NCBI GenBank assembly: GCA_009746045.1
Contig: RPFO01002184.1
Coordinates: 37,501 to 101,500, forward strand
Direction: 5' to 3'
From: Mesostigma viride
Lineage: Eukaryota; Streptophyta; Mesostigmatophyceae; Mesostigmatales; Mesostigmataceae
Length of the DNA stretch: 64,000 nt
Below are positions 33,681-46,845 of the stretch, one piece after another. The notes beneath the pieces were generated by a model. It was not told where the DNA came from. It saw nothing but the letters and a program-made list of their open reading frames with translations, and searched no databases. Position 1 is the stretch's first letter, and each line of letters starts with the position of its first letter. A program made the position numbers and the translations under genes.

Positions 33681-36600
33681 TCACACTTTCGAGGGCCTCT
33701 TCCGTAATTTCGCTTCCGCGATCTGCTGTTCCGTTTTCGAGTTCCTCCTCTTCTTATCGATCTCCTTTGCAGGCGCCCAGACTTCCACATCCTTCCAGCT
33801 CTTGCCATCCGTCAGCTTTACCACCTTCATCGCGTAGTCCAGCGGCATCCACCACAACTTGTTCTTCAACTTCCCTCCCTTCTCCCCCTCAGCGAAAAAC
33901 TTAAATGCGACGTCCCTCCACTTGGTGTCGTATCCAGACACCTGCCCATAAAGCATGACGTCTTCTAGCTTGGCATACATTGGCGTAGCCGTATCCTTGT
34001 TCCCTGCTTGCATAATGGCTAAAGTCCACCCATCACACCAAAAGGCCTCTGGTGCTCCGAACCCCATTTCCCCGTCCATAAGTCTCATTTCCAACGTGGG
34101 CTTGTCATCATCCTCATCGCCCGCCTGACTGTCTTCCGCCCCCTTAGGCTCCTCCCGTCCGGAAGTGTCAGCATGTACAGCCGCTGGTCCGAAGCCCACC
34201 GCCACATTAGCCAAGCGAAGTAACTGCTCCACATCCTCATTACCTGCGAGCAAACCGATCATGCCATCAACGCATGACTAAAATCGAGTTAGTAGAAATC
34301 GGACTGCCAACCGTAAAAAATCAAAACACTCTACATACCAGAATTCACTCGCAGATTTTTTCTTACCCTTTTTGGCCTTTTCCTTCGACCTCTGCTCGCA
34401 GGTAGACCCCGTCTGGGGGTGGGGGGCAGGCGCCGGGGCGGGTTTGGCGGGCTCGGCAACCTTGGCAGTCTTCGCGGTCTTGGGTAACTTCTTGGAAGCA
34501 ACGCGCTCCTTTCCCCCGTCCTCCTCCTCTCCGCCGCCATCCTCCTCCTCCTTCTCCTCCTCATCGTCCGAATCTGAAAGCACAACTGCTTTTCGACGCC
34601 GTTTCTGAGGCAGGGCAGGCTTGGGAGGCTTCCCCACCTTGGCCGATTTCTTGGAAGCAACGTGCTCCGCAGCCTTCCCACCCTTGGCGGATTTCTTGGT
34701 AGCAACGTGCTGCTCCTCCTCCTCCTCCTCCTCCTCCTCCCCCTCCTCCTCCTCAGCATCGTCGTCCTCCTCCTCCTCCTCCTCCTCAGCATCGTCGTCC
34801 GAATCAGCCACTGCCACAACTGGCTTACGAAGCTGCTTCTTCGGTACCTGAGAAATGGCCAGAGTCGGCGGGGGAACCCGAAGCTGCTTCTTCGGTACCT
34901 GAGAACTGGGCAGAGGCGCCGGGGTGGGCAGAGTCGCCGGGGGAACCCGAAGCTGCTTCTTCGGAACCTGAAAAACGGGCTGCGACGCGGCAGGCTTGGA
35001 AGGCCCACCTCCATCATCCTCAACAAGTGACACGACTGCCCGTCGAGTCACTTGAGAAGCGGGCTTCTTCGCCGCAGGCGGATCCGAATCACCTTCAGGC
35101 CCCGTCATCTGTTCGGCCTGCTGCGTTCTGACCTCGACGGGGGTCTCTCCGCGGTTAGACCCTCCTGCCGGACCTCCATCCCCTCCATCCCCTCCCTCCA
35201 ACAACTGTTGGTCATCCCTCTCCACCACGGCGGACAATCCCCCAGCTTCGTGGGAAGCTTTTCGCTTCTTCGCCCTTCCGAGCCTAGGCCCCCCATCACC
35301 TTCCCCCTGTTCAAGCCGCTCCCACAATTCACTCCCTTTCCCGATCCTTTCCACTATCTCTTGAAACCCCTTAATCTCCGTCTCGGTACCAAACACGATC
35401 ACCATCGGTTCGAACCTGGAGAAAAAGTCGTGGGCGCAAGCCTTCAGCACATGATCGTACATCCCGCCCGGTTGGGGAATGTCCGAAGCTTTCGGGCAAG
35501 GACCGAACGCCCACCACCTGGACTGAAAGTTACTCCACTTATCACCCCAAATGTTCGCCAAGTTCAGCAGGCTCAGGCACGGAAGGGACCTGCCCAAGGG
35601 AAAGGGGCGGGCTGAAGCTGAGGCAACCTCGCCTGCCACCTGCTTGACGAGCGACTTGTCATCATCATCACCGTCTAGTCCTGACAGCAAAACCAGACCC
35701 GGCGACGGCCCCAGTCCACACTCTGCCACTCATACTTCACGTCCCACTCCTCCTCCTCCTTCTTCGCCTCCGTCTCCTTCCCCTTCCCCTTCCCCTTCGA
35801 TCCCTTCTCCAGCCCCTTCACCGGCCCCTTCATCGCCGCCTCCTTCACCCCCCTTCGAGTAATCCAACTTTTGGAGCGTACTTCCTGAACGCTTCCGGAG
35901 CCAAAAGTGCCAAACCCACCGTCTTGTCCTCGCTCTCTTTTAGCAGAATCTCCTGAAAGTCGATCTTGCCATTACTGATATCCTTTCTCGGAATCCTCAG
36001 ATGTGCGGCGTGTTTTTTGGCTTTAAGAAGGTAGGCGATGTTCCTCGTTATGATGACGGCCACATCCCAAAATTCCCGGTATCTGGCCACAATCTCCTTC
36101 CTGCCGACCGGCCGAGCGAGAGGATGGAGATTGAAGACGAGTTCGAAAATATGAGACGCCACAAACTCCTTGCCATTTGCGTCCTTGCATTGCGCTTCCA
36201 GCGTCTCATCCTCCTTGAATCTGGCGCAAATGGTCAGCCGCAGGCACTCCAGCACATCCTTGGCGATCTCCACCAACTTGGTGAGCTTTTCCGGTCCAAC
36301 CTGGCAGCTCATGATGCAATCGATCACGGCGTCCATCATAGGAAGGCTGGCCAAGTTCCTGAAAGAAGTCCAAGAGACCTTCTGGCCTTTCTTCTCCCCC
36401 TCTGCATTGGCGAATTTGCACCTTTGCATCATCACCTCCTCAGGCGCGGGTTTCGTTGAGGCAGGATCATCAGTCTGCTCCTGTGTCAGACGGAGAAACG
36501 TGTTGGCCAGCGTGCGACTGTAAGCGGAATGCACTGAAGCAATGCTGTGGGCCGGCTTTTTCTTTCCTTCTGCTTCCTCCTCGTGTACATCCACCGCTGC

Positions 36601-39600
36601 CGGCTCCACATTCCCTTCCCTTCCCCCCGCTTGCCGCATAGCCGGGAGGATGTACGTGAGCAGATTGGTGTAGTGGCCATCCGCAATATAGTGGCCCTTC
36701 CCACGCGTGACTTTGCCGTATAGATATAGCTTGTTGTAGTTCCACACGTCAAGCAACGCCTGGCCCAGCGTACGATCCGCCACGGCTAAGTCCTCCGAAT
36801 TCGCCCCCTTGGCGATGTCGAACAGCTTCTCCAGCTTGCCGGTCAGCACCGCCTGCGACATCAATTAACATCGAGCGAGCAACGACAAAACTCAGTCATA
36901 AAAGGCGAGGGGTATAGCTGCGGATAGACCCTAACAAAATTCGAAAAAGAAACGGCCGACAATACGCAACGAAAATTCCAACAAAAAAAAGGAGAGGGTC
37001 TAGCTGCAGCGAGACCCTCGCAAAAAACTTGAAGCGCACACAAAAAACAACCACGAAAATTCCGAGGGTCTACCCGCAGCTAGACCCTGCCAAAATAGAT
37101 AGCTTACATCTTCTTTTGCCTTAGGTAGATTTCGCAGCTCACTCCACGACGGGAGCAGGTCGCCACCCTTGAGAAGAATGACGTTCGTACCCATGTAACC
37201 ACCACGGAATTTCCGCAACAGGTCCTGGAAGGCGTGCTCCGCCTCCTTAGGAGTATTTGCGAAATTGGACTCCGCCCCACCCTCGCACATCATTGCCCGA
37301 ACCTCTCCCCACCCGCCATCCGGCCCCCTGAGAAACGACTTTAACCCCTTAAAGTAGTGGTTCCCATCCACCACCGCGTACCGGAGAACCAGATACGGTA
37401 CCGGTACCCGTTCCTCAAAAAATTTCGGATCGTAGGACTTCATCGCAGTATTGCACAGCAGGTTGAAAACTTGCCGACTGCCCTCGATCTCCTGAGGCAA
37501 AACTGCTTCCACCTCGTCCACCCTGGCGTAGGTACGCCACTCAAGTCCTCTCGCGAGGAAAGAGGTGGTGGACTCCGTGTTAAGCCACACGTCGACTTCA
37601 GTATCCGAAAGGGGCCGGAAGTACCTGGACCCCACATCCTCCGCGTCAATCTTGGCGCCGTGGTGAATGCTTCAGCCACTTGACGAAATCCGGCATGCAC
37701 AAGATTTGCTTGTCGAACAGGTCAGGTTGAGATTCGGCAAGCGCCTGGAAAGGGAACTGCCAGACCGGGACAACAACCTTGAAGTGCAAGGCGTTGTCCC
37801 GCGCATTGAGGAGAATGCGGCCGTTCTCCTTAATGGTTTCAAGGTTTAAACGCCGCTGCCTCAAAGCCTCTGGCAAAATAAGCGCGTTGACCGTCTGGAT
37901 CCGCATACTGAAACATCCGGTCTGCTGAAAATCGGCCGGCCGAATCCAACGCGTTTCCCTGAGAGAATTGGCCTTCCGGATGTTCTGGTCCCTGACCTCC
38001 TTGTTCGAGTCGACCTTTTTCGAAGGCTTCCAGCTTTCAATGATAGGGTCGGTGTCCGGGTTCCCACTGCTCGTGAGCACCCCCTCCTTAAAAAGCTTGT
38101 TGAGTGACCGGAGCAGCTCAAGAAAGGGGGAGAACTCGGGCCAGTTTGGCAGGTCATCGACGTCCGCCATCCGCCTACTCGAGCAGTACTTGAGCATATC
38201 CTTCACCAGCGCGAACACGGCGTCATGACCAGGTAACTTCTTCTCCACCGTGGCGTCTTCGTCCCCCCCGTCATCCTGAAGTAAAAAATCGAAAAGGACC
38301 GCAGGATTTGCTCAAGTCAGTAATATTTAGGCCGACCACGACATCCTGTTCAGGGACGAACAAAGTTCTGTTGGAATAATACCTTACTGACACTAAACAC
38401 CAAGTCCCGCAGCCAGTCAGCGTCTACCCGCAGCGAGAGGTCTAAATTTTCACAACAATCGTACCTGTCCAGTTTTCTGCTGCTTCTTGGCCTCCTTAGC
38501 CTTCTCCTTCTCCGCCTTCTTCGCCTCCTTCTCCGCCGCCTTCGCCTCCGCGTTCTTCTTACTGTTGGCCTTTGCCACCGCATTCAGCGCCCTTTTTCCC
38601 TCAGCGGCCCGACGACGAAAATCAGCCTTCATGAATTTCTCGATCTTGTCAACCTTTGCCTCTGAGTACTCCTTAGGCTGCCACTTGAAATTCTTGGTGG
38701 CTTTCGACTTCACCAGATTTACAAATTCATATGCCAATTCACTCTTAAGGTAGCGTCACCCAACACCTCCGTATCGAAATCGGCATCGACTTCCGCCTCA
38801 AGTCGTGTCAGGTACTTGCGAAACTCGGACCCCGCAGGTCCCTCCGAATCGACGCCATCGGGCGGAGACTTAAGCATGATCAGGCCAACAGCAATAATAT
38901 GATCCTTCGCAACCTTCTTGCGGGAATCCAGCTTTTCCCTTTCATACTGACTCAATCGGGCTTCGCCGCCTTCCCCCCGCAGTACCCCCAGCGACAGCCC
39001 CCGCCTGCATGACAAAAAAAAACGAACAAGAAGGGACTTGACCTCAGTTCGATTGTTGCACCATCGTCTCTCTGCGGAGATACCCCTCAGCACGAAAAAA
39101 ATCACACGAACTCGCGGCGGATGAACGTACCTGCACAGCCACTTCTCCCTCAGCGTCTCCCCCATCCTCATCTCCTCCAGCGTTTTCATCCCCCCCATCC
39201 TCATCTCCTCCAGCGTTTTCTTCCTCTCCGGCAGCGCCTGCTGAGGCCAAACCCCCCGCCTGTCAACACCGAATACGACAGCTCATTGGAAATCAAAATT
39301 AGTCGACATTTGTATATTTCGCATAATGCGCTCACTAAAACTTCAGGCGAAATGCAGACATCCGGATATCGTTTAATGCTTACCATTTCCATCTCGAGTC
39401 CAGACCAAATACCAGCACTGTCAACAGCCATCGCCGCAGCCGCCCCCTGAAAAAAGACAACAGATTGGTTGGGGGCACCGTTGAAATTAGCCGAACATGT
39501 CAGTCTCAATAAAAGGGTGAGGGTCTACCTGCAGCTAGACCCCATGTAAGATGCTCGTGGAAACTCGACGGACAAGCACCCACCTTATCAACCAAGTCTG

Positions 39601-42179
39601 ACAAATTAGGTAAATCCTCCGATACGTCCCCTGGCATGGAGCCCCCCTGCATGATATGACAGGACAAACCATGAAGGTTGGTCAGCATATAGAGCCCTAT
39701 TCAGGGAATGGAAACAACCCAAATCGATAAACGATATCGGCAAGTTAACGTACCGAAACGTAGAACTTCCACCTCCTCAAAATCTTCCCCAAAGGCCATA
39801 TCGGCACTTGATGGGCTCTCTCCTTTTCCAGTTGCCGCCTCAATTCCGCCTCGAAGAACAACTCGAGGGACTGCCAATGGCCTCCCGCCTCTAAATCAGA
39901 CCACTCCGTGTCTGTCTTGGTTCGGATACTCTGGAGACAATCAACCAACGAGATTTGATCCAACCATTCCTGGACGATTTCCCGGTATGGCTTATATGTC
40001 TGAATAACATGGAAGTCCTCCCGGTGCCGGAAACTTTGGATCACCTGTCCAGCCCAATCCAAAAAGAAAGCGACCGCTTCCCGCGAAAGGCTGGCGTCCG
40101 GGCTAACAAGAAAGTCAGTCCGCCACTTAACAAAAGATTGCAGTAAGTGGTCTCTTGCCATGTCCAAATGCGCGATCACTTCATGTGCGCGCTCCTCCAA
40201 TCCTCCTACGTCATTCATTCTTCCCGGCACAATTACGATATAGTCACTGTTGGACGTGTCAACAAATCCTTGCCTGACAATATCAAACACTTCATCTTCC
40301 GACAGTGAAGCCCTCGAATCCGCTCTCATATCTCCAGTCATGAGTTTAAAGAGCTGATGCAACGCAGTGGTTTTCAAGGTTTCCATATAGGAAGCCTCGA
40401 TGCATGTGAAGCCAATGTGGACCTCGAACTTTTCAACCTCATCAAAGAGCGTCGACCATATTAAAGCACGACGGGGAAAGTAACGTCCGACATCCTCCTT
40501 CAGATTAAGGATGCACGACTGCGCGATCTTCAAAACCTCATACATGTCGTCACCAACGACCCTCTTCCCATGAATGGCTCGCTGTGTGGCTTCGAACAAT
40601 GCAAGCGGCCCAGCGGTCGTTCTTCCAAATTATGTGCCGACTCCGGACGGTCCACGACGACACCGGACTTCTCTGCAAACGCTATCTCGGCCGAAAGAAA
40701 GCGGATCAAGCCTCTCAAGCCCTTTTCGGCTTTACGACTCACCCCAGACTCAGACTCAGCCTGAGCCAGGTACTGTTTCAGAATGGCCAGCGTGTCGGGC
40801 TGCAGACAACAAGAGTAAAAAAAAGGCCACACATCGTCGTCGTCAACAACCTTAACTCCTAGGTCAACGTCTCTCCGCAGCTAGACCCTTACGATCAATG
40901 TATGACATAAAATCCCACCCTTTCTACGATACACACACGCCGTTCAAGCCATCTGAAAAATGTACGTCTCACATTAATAAACATACCTGATAATCGACTG
41001 AAAATCCTTCGTGAAGAAGGGGTGGGCTCCCGTTCTCGTCCTTCTCCCCCTCAACTGCCTTCGCAGCCTCCTCCTCCTTCCTCGCAGCCTCCTCCTCCAT
41101 CTTCCTCGCGGCCTCTTCCGCCTTCATCCTCTCCTGTCGCATCTGCAAAAAAAGAGCGGCCTCCTCCGCAAGAATTCCTTCGCTGCCGCCTCCGTCTTCT
41201 TCTTCGCCTCCTCCTTCTGCTTCGCCACCAGGATCCTGTGCTCCTTCTCCTGGGCAGCCTTTTTCTCCTTGTACTCCCTCTCCTCCTCCTCCCTCTCCGC
41301 CTTCTCCAGCCTCTCCTTCTCCTCCCTCTCCACCCTCTCCCTCTCCGCCTTCTCGATGGCCTCCCTCTCCGCCTTCTCCTTCTCCTTGTCCTTCTTGTCG
41401 AGAGCCGCGTATTCGTCAGCAAAGCTTGCGGCCATTGCTAACAAATCGGACAACCGCTTCTGACGCGACTCCCGAACCGGCGATTCCGGGTCTTCAGGCC
41501 TCCCGTTAGTCTGATCGCGCTCGTCCTCCTCAACAAGCTCACTGATAGACTTCCTCAGCTTCCTGAGCTCTTTGGTGCGGTCGTCTTCCTCTACCCACTC
41601 GGCCGCAGGCTTACGCTTAGAACTGGAATGCTTGGGGGACGGCGAGCGGGACGCAGAAGCGGGGGACTTGGGTGGCGGCGAGCGGGACTTGGGGGAAGGA
41701 GAGCGGGACGGCGAGCGGGACGCAGTTGCGGGGTTCTTGGTTGACGGCGAGGGGGACTTGCGAGAAGGAGAGCGGGACGCGGTAGCGGGGGGAACTTTGG
41801 GCGGAGAGGGGGACTTGCGGTTCGGCGAACGGGTCGCAGTTGCGGGGGACTTGGGGGACTTGCGGGGCGGCGAGCGGGACGCAGTAGCTCCGGCCGACTT
41901 GGGGGGCGGCGATGGAGACTTACGGGGCGGAGAGCGGGACGGAGCGCGAGACGCAGCAGCGAGAGAGGTTGGGGGGTATAATTCTGTCCAACTCGCTGGG
42001 GGGCAAGTTGGACTTGGAGGGCGAGGGGACTCGGTGGGGGGGGACCTCGCAGAGCATTTACGGGACCGAACTGCAACGGAGGAAACGCCTCCGTTGCCGT
42101 TCGGTCCGGCGAGGTGTTCGACGTCATCTTGGGTGAAACGGGAGTGGCCTTGACAGAATCGGAATAGGAGGACGACATC
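33681..42179 (-). CDS. Nine-exon gene for a ~2,400-residue protein, unknown function
   Basis: Exons by splice consensus (minus strand): 42,179-40,987; 40,799-39,754; 39,646-39,584; 39,446-39,384; 39,259-39,131; 39,004-38,465; 38,275-37,108; 36,852-34,339; 34,277-33,681. Donors are GTATGT, GTACGT, GTGGGT, GTAAGC and similar; acceptors are mostly GCAG or TCAG. Exons 3, 4 and 5 are 63, 63 and 129 nt, all in phase. The N-terminus has an SR-like region (SRSPSRKSPSPSTKNPATAS) and then a long charged coiled coil (EREAIEKAERERVEREEKER). The middle is globular. Exon 8 has a repeated QVPKKQLRVPP motif and long acidic runs. The C-terminus includes FWCDGWTLAIMQAGNKDTA and KNKLWWMPLDYAMKVVKLTD. About eight one-base shifts, several in C or G runs, interrupt it. 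The product is presumably nuclear, given its basic and acidic tracts. I recognise no family. Confidence 0.6.
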
Positions 42180-42322
42180 TGCAGAACAATATCAAAAAAG
42201 CAAGTTTCACAAATGTCATTCAGAATCTGAATCGCCGGCAGAAAAACGATGGGGAGGGTCTCGCTGCAGCTAGACCCTTTCGTGGATTCTAAAAGGGACA
42301 TTTAGTTTAATGCAAAACTTTG

Positions 42323-42720
42323 GCGTCTCGCTGCAGCGAGACCCTCACTTCAAGCAAAAACAAATCATTTTTAGGGTGAGCGAAAAAAGCAACCTCCCAT
42401 CATGCAAACATAAAAAAGTATACATTCCTTGGGGTCTCGCTGCAGCGAGACCCTAACGTCAAACAAAAACAAATAATTTTTAGGGTGAGCGAAGAAAGCC
42501 CCTCCCATCTTGCAAACATTAAAAGTCGACATTCGTAGGGGTCTCGCTGCAGCGAGACCCTAACACCGATACAAAAACAAATCATTTTAAGGGTGAGAAA
42601 AGAAAGACCCCCCATCATGAAAACATGAAAAATTGACATTCCTTGGGGTCTCGCTGCAGCGAGACCCTTACGTCAATACAAAAACAAAATTCCGAGGGTC
42701 TACCCGCAGCGAGACCCTTA
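42323..42720. repeat. 107-bp tandem repeats, each with one palindrome
   Basis: Units begin at about 42,324, 42,431, 42,538 and 42,645. Each has the CTGCAG palindrome followed by AAACAAATCATTTTTAGGGTGAG-like sequence and CATCATGCAAACAT. They lie just upstream of the minus-strand gene, where its promoter would be expected. Confidence 0.8.
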
Positions 42721-42724
42721 CGAC

Positions 42725-43852
42725 CACGTATAAATACATGTGGGGGGGGAAGCTACGTATAAATACATGTGGGGGGGGATGCTATGTATAAATGCATGTG
42801 GGGGGGTGCTGGCATGAATAAAAATGTGGGGGGTGATGGCATGAATAAATGAATGTGGGGGGTGCTGGCATTAATAATTAAATGTGGGGGGTGATGGCAT
42901 GAATAAATAAATGTGGGGGGTGCTGCCATGAATAAAAGAATGTGGGGGGTGATGGCATGAATAAATGAATGTGGGGGGTGCTGGCATTAATAATTAAATG
43001 TGGGGGGTGATGGCATGAATAAATAAATGTGGGGGGTGCTGCCATGAATAAAAGAATGTGGGGGTGTGATGGCATGAATAAATGAATGTTGGGGGGTGCT
43101 GGCATTAATAAAAAATGTGGGGGGTGATGGCATGAATAAATAATGTGGGGGGTGCTGCCATGAATAAAAGAATGTGGGGGTGTGATGGCATGAATAAATG
43201 AATGTTGGGGGGTGCTGGCATTAATAATTAAATGTGGGGGGTGATGGCATGAATAAATAAATGTGGGGGGTGCTGCCATGAATAAAAGAATGTGGGGGTG
43301 TGATGGCATGAATAAATGAATGTTGGGGGGTGCTGGCATTAATAATTAAATGTGGGGGGTGATGGCATGAATAAATAAATGTGGGGGGTGCTGCCATGAA
43401 TAAAAGAATGTGGGGGTGTGATGGCATGAATAAATGAATGTTGGGGGGTGCTGGCATTAATAAAAATGTGGGGGGTGATGGCATGAATAAATAAATGTGG
43501 GGGGTGCTGCCATGAATAAAAGAATGTGGGGGTGTGATGGCATGAATAAATGAATGTTGGGGGGTGCTGGCATTAATAATTAAATGTGGGGGGTGATGGC
43601 ATGAATAAATAAATGTGGGGGGTGCTGCCATGAATAAAAGAATGTGGGGGTGTGATGGCATGAATAAATGAATGTTGGGGGGTGCTGGCATTAATAATTA
43701 AATGTGGGGGGTGATGGCATGAATAAATAAATGTGGGGGGGTGCTGCCATGAATAAAAGAATGTGGGGGTGTGATGGCATGAATAAATGAATGTTGGGGG
43801 GTGCTGGCATTAATAATTAAATGTGGGGGGATGATGGCATGAATAAATAAAT
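42725..43852. repeat. G-rich minisatellite
   Basis: Units of about 29 bp, arranged in higher-order sets of two to four, with core TGTGGGGGGTGATGGCATGA and variants GTGCTGGCATTAATAATTAAA and GTGCTGCCATGAATAAAAG. Open frames across it arise from the repeat alone and are not called genes. Confidence 0.9.
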
Positions 43853-46113
43853 GATACGTAGCATCACCCCCCCACATGTATTGATACGTAGCATCACCCC
43901 CCCACATATATTGATACGTAGCATCCCCCCCCCACATGTATTGATACGTAGCAGCACCCCCCCACATGTATTGATACGTAGCAGCACCCCCCCACATGTA
44001 TTGATACGTAGCATCCCCCCCACATGTATTGATACGTAGCAGCACCCCCCCACATGTATTGATACGTAGCAGCACCCCCCACATGTATTGATACGTAGCA
44101 GCACCCCCCCACATGTATTGATACGTAGCAGCACCCCCCCACATGTATTGATACGTAGCAGCACCCCCCCACATGTATTGATACGTAGCAGCACCCCCCA
44201 CATGTATTGATACGTAGCAGCACCCCCCACATGTATTGATACGTAGCAGCACCCCCCCACGTGTATTGATACGTAGCACCCCCCCACATGTATTGATACG
44301 TAGCAGCACCCCCCCACATGTATTGATACGTAGCAGCACCCCCCCACATGTATTGATACGTAGCAGCACCCCCCCACATGTATTGATACGTAGCAGCACC
44401 CCCCCACATGTATTGATACGTAGCAGCACCCCCCACGTGTATTGATACGTAGCAGCACCCCCCACATGTATTGATACGTAGCAGCACCCCCCCACATGTA
44501 TTGATACGTAGCAGCACCCCCCACATGTATTGATACGTAGCAGCACCCCCCCACGTGTATTGATACGTAGCAGCACCCCCCCACATGTATTGATACGTAG
44601 CAGCACCCCCCCACATGTATTGATACGTAGCAGCACCCCCCACATGTATTGATACGTAGCAGCACCCCCCCACATGTATTGATACGTAGCAGCACCCCCC
44701 CACATGTATTGATACGTAGCAGCACCCCCCACGTGTATTGATACGTAGCAGCACCCCCCACGTGTATTGATACGTAGCAGCACCCCCCCACATGTATTGA
44801 TACGTAGCAGCACCCCCCACATGTATTGATACGTAGCAGCACCCCCCCACATGTATTGATACGTAGCATCCCCCCCACATGTATTGATACGTAGCAGCAC
44901 CCCCCCACATGTATTGACACGTAGCAGCACCCCCCACATGTATTGATACGTAGCAGCACCCCCCCACGTGTATTTATACGTAGCAGCACCCCCCACGTGT
45001 ATTGATACGTAGCAGCACCCCCCACATGTATTGATACGTAGCAGCACCCCCCACATGTATTGATACGTAGCAGCACCCCCCCACATGTATTGATACGTAG
45101 CACCCCCCCACATGTATTGATACGTAGCAGCACCCCCCACATGTATTTATACGTACTAAGCAGCACCCCCCCACATGTATTGATACGTAGCAGCAGCCCC
45201 CCACATGTATTGATACGTAGCAGCACCCCCCCACGTGTATTGATACGTAGCAGCACCCCCCCACATATATTGATACGTAGCATCCCCCCACACATGTATT
45301 GATACGTAGCAGCACCCCCCCACATGTATTGATACGTAGCAGCACCCCCCCACGTGTATTGATACGTAGCAGCACCCCCCCACATGTATTGATACGTAGC
45401 AGCACCCCCCACATGTATTGATACGTAGCAGCACCCCCCACATGTATTGATACGTAGCAGCACCCCCCCACATGTATTGATACGTAGCAGCACCCCCCCA
45501 CATGTATTGATACGTAGCAGCACCCCCACACATGTATTGATACGTAGCAGCACCCCCCACATGTATTGATACGTAGCAGCACCCCCCACATGTATTGATA
45601 CGTAGCAGCACCCCCCCACGTGTATTGATACGTAGCAGCACCCCCCACATGTATTGATACGTAGCAGCACCCCCCCACATGTATTGATACGTAGCAGCAC
45701 CCCCCCACATGTATTGATACGTAGCAGCACCCCCCACATGTATTGATACGTAGCATCCCCCCACACATGTATTGATACGTAGCAGCACCCCCCCACATGT
45801 ATTTATACGTAGCAGCACCCCCCCACATGTATTGATACGTAGCAGCACCCCCCCACATGTATTGATACGTAGCAGCACCCCCCCACGTGTATTGATACGT
45901 AGCAGCACCCCCCCACATGTATTGATACGTAGCAGCACCCCCCCACATGTATTGATACGTAGCAGCACCCCCCCACATGTATTGATACGTAGCAGCACCC
46001 CCCCACGTGTATTGATACGTAGCAGCACCCCCCCACATGTATTGATACGTAGCAGCACCCCCCACATGTATTGATACGTAGCAGCACCCCCCCACATGTA
46101 TTGATACGTAGCA
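43853..46113. repeat. C-rich minisatellite, about 76 units
   Basis: A 29-30-bp unit, GATACGTAGCAGCACCCCCC followed by CACATGTATT, with 5-8 C per unit and ACATGT/ACGTGT variants. The reverse complement (TGTGGGGGGGTGCTGCTACG) resembles the G-rich array to its left, so the two arrays are related and face each other at 43,853. Long frames here are repeat artefacts. Confidence 0.92.
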
Positions 46114-46845
46114 GCACAATTTTAGTCAGCCTACCATCCACGTTGCGGCAAAAGATCACCTTTTTTTGTGTTTCGGCAAAATGAAGATTTCTTGCAAACT
46201 ATCGTTATGCAGGCAGGTAGCAACGTCCGATGTTATAATCCGGCAGGTAGCATGCAAACGTCGAAACGATATGAAGGGGAAAAAAAGCATCAAACAGGAG
46301 CACCGATTAGAAACGCAGCAAATGCAGTATGTGCACATCTACACCTATAACCTAACCAGACCAAAGGCATAGCAAACATGGAAAGGGTGACCCAAGTGAA
46401 AGCCTAGCACCACCATGATCGACATGTGCGAGACCAAGAAACGCTCCATGGCAACTAGACTAAAGGGATGGATGCCAGATGTGGATTAGGATCGGCTTAG
46501 CTGACTCTACCGAGATGTCTGCAGGGTTTAGCTAGCAACGAAAAGAAGGAAGCCAGACATTTTTATCACTCTTGCTGCAACATAGAGTTTCTTGCGATGG
46601 CAGCAAGGACATGTCTTCGCCCAGCTGGCTAACTGTGTCGTCGGCGTGCATGCGCTGTTTAGTTGCCGTTTTTGATAGAACAATTTTAGTCAGCCTACCA
46701 TCCAGGATGCGGCAAAAGCTCACCTTTTTTTCGTTGTGCGGCGAAAGCAGACCGATTTCCTTGTAAACTTCCGGCACCAGGCAGGTATCAACGTAGGATT
46801 TTATAATCCAGCAGGTAGCATGCAAACGTCGAAACGATATGGCAG
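46114..46845 (+). repeat. Diverged direct repeat pair
   Basis: About 165 bp starting ACAATTTTAGTCAGCCTACC at 46,116 recurs at 46,679, ending in a shared GTAGCATGCAAACGTCGAAACGATATG. They differ in roughly one base in five. No gene is seen in the DNA between. Confidence 0.75.

Noticed and set aside
35052-35615. 187-codon plus-strand ORF and other plus-strand frames at 34-42 kb
   Set aside because: Antisense shadows of the exons of the minus-strand gene. Splice sites and domain-like sequence support the minus strand.
43853-46113. CRISPR-like appearance of regularly spaced repeats
   Set aside because: There are no unique spacers. The whole unit repeats, and the context is eukaryotic transposons.
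42878-46159. Long open frames across the minisatellites (up to 659 codons)
   Set aside because: They arise because the unit length is near a multiple of three and lacks stops. Several overlapping frames on both strands are equally long and frame-shift with the C-run length.
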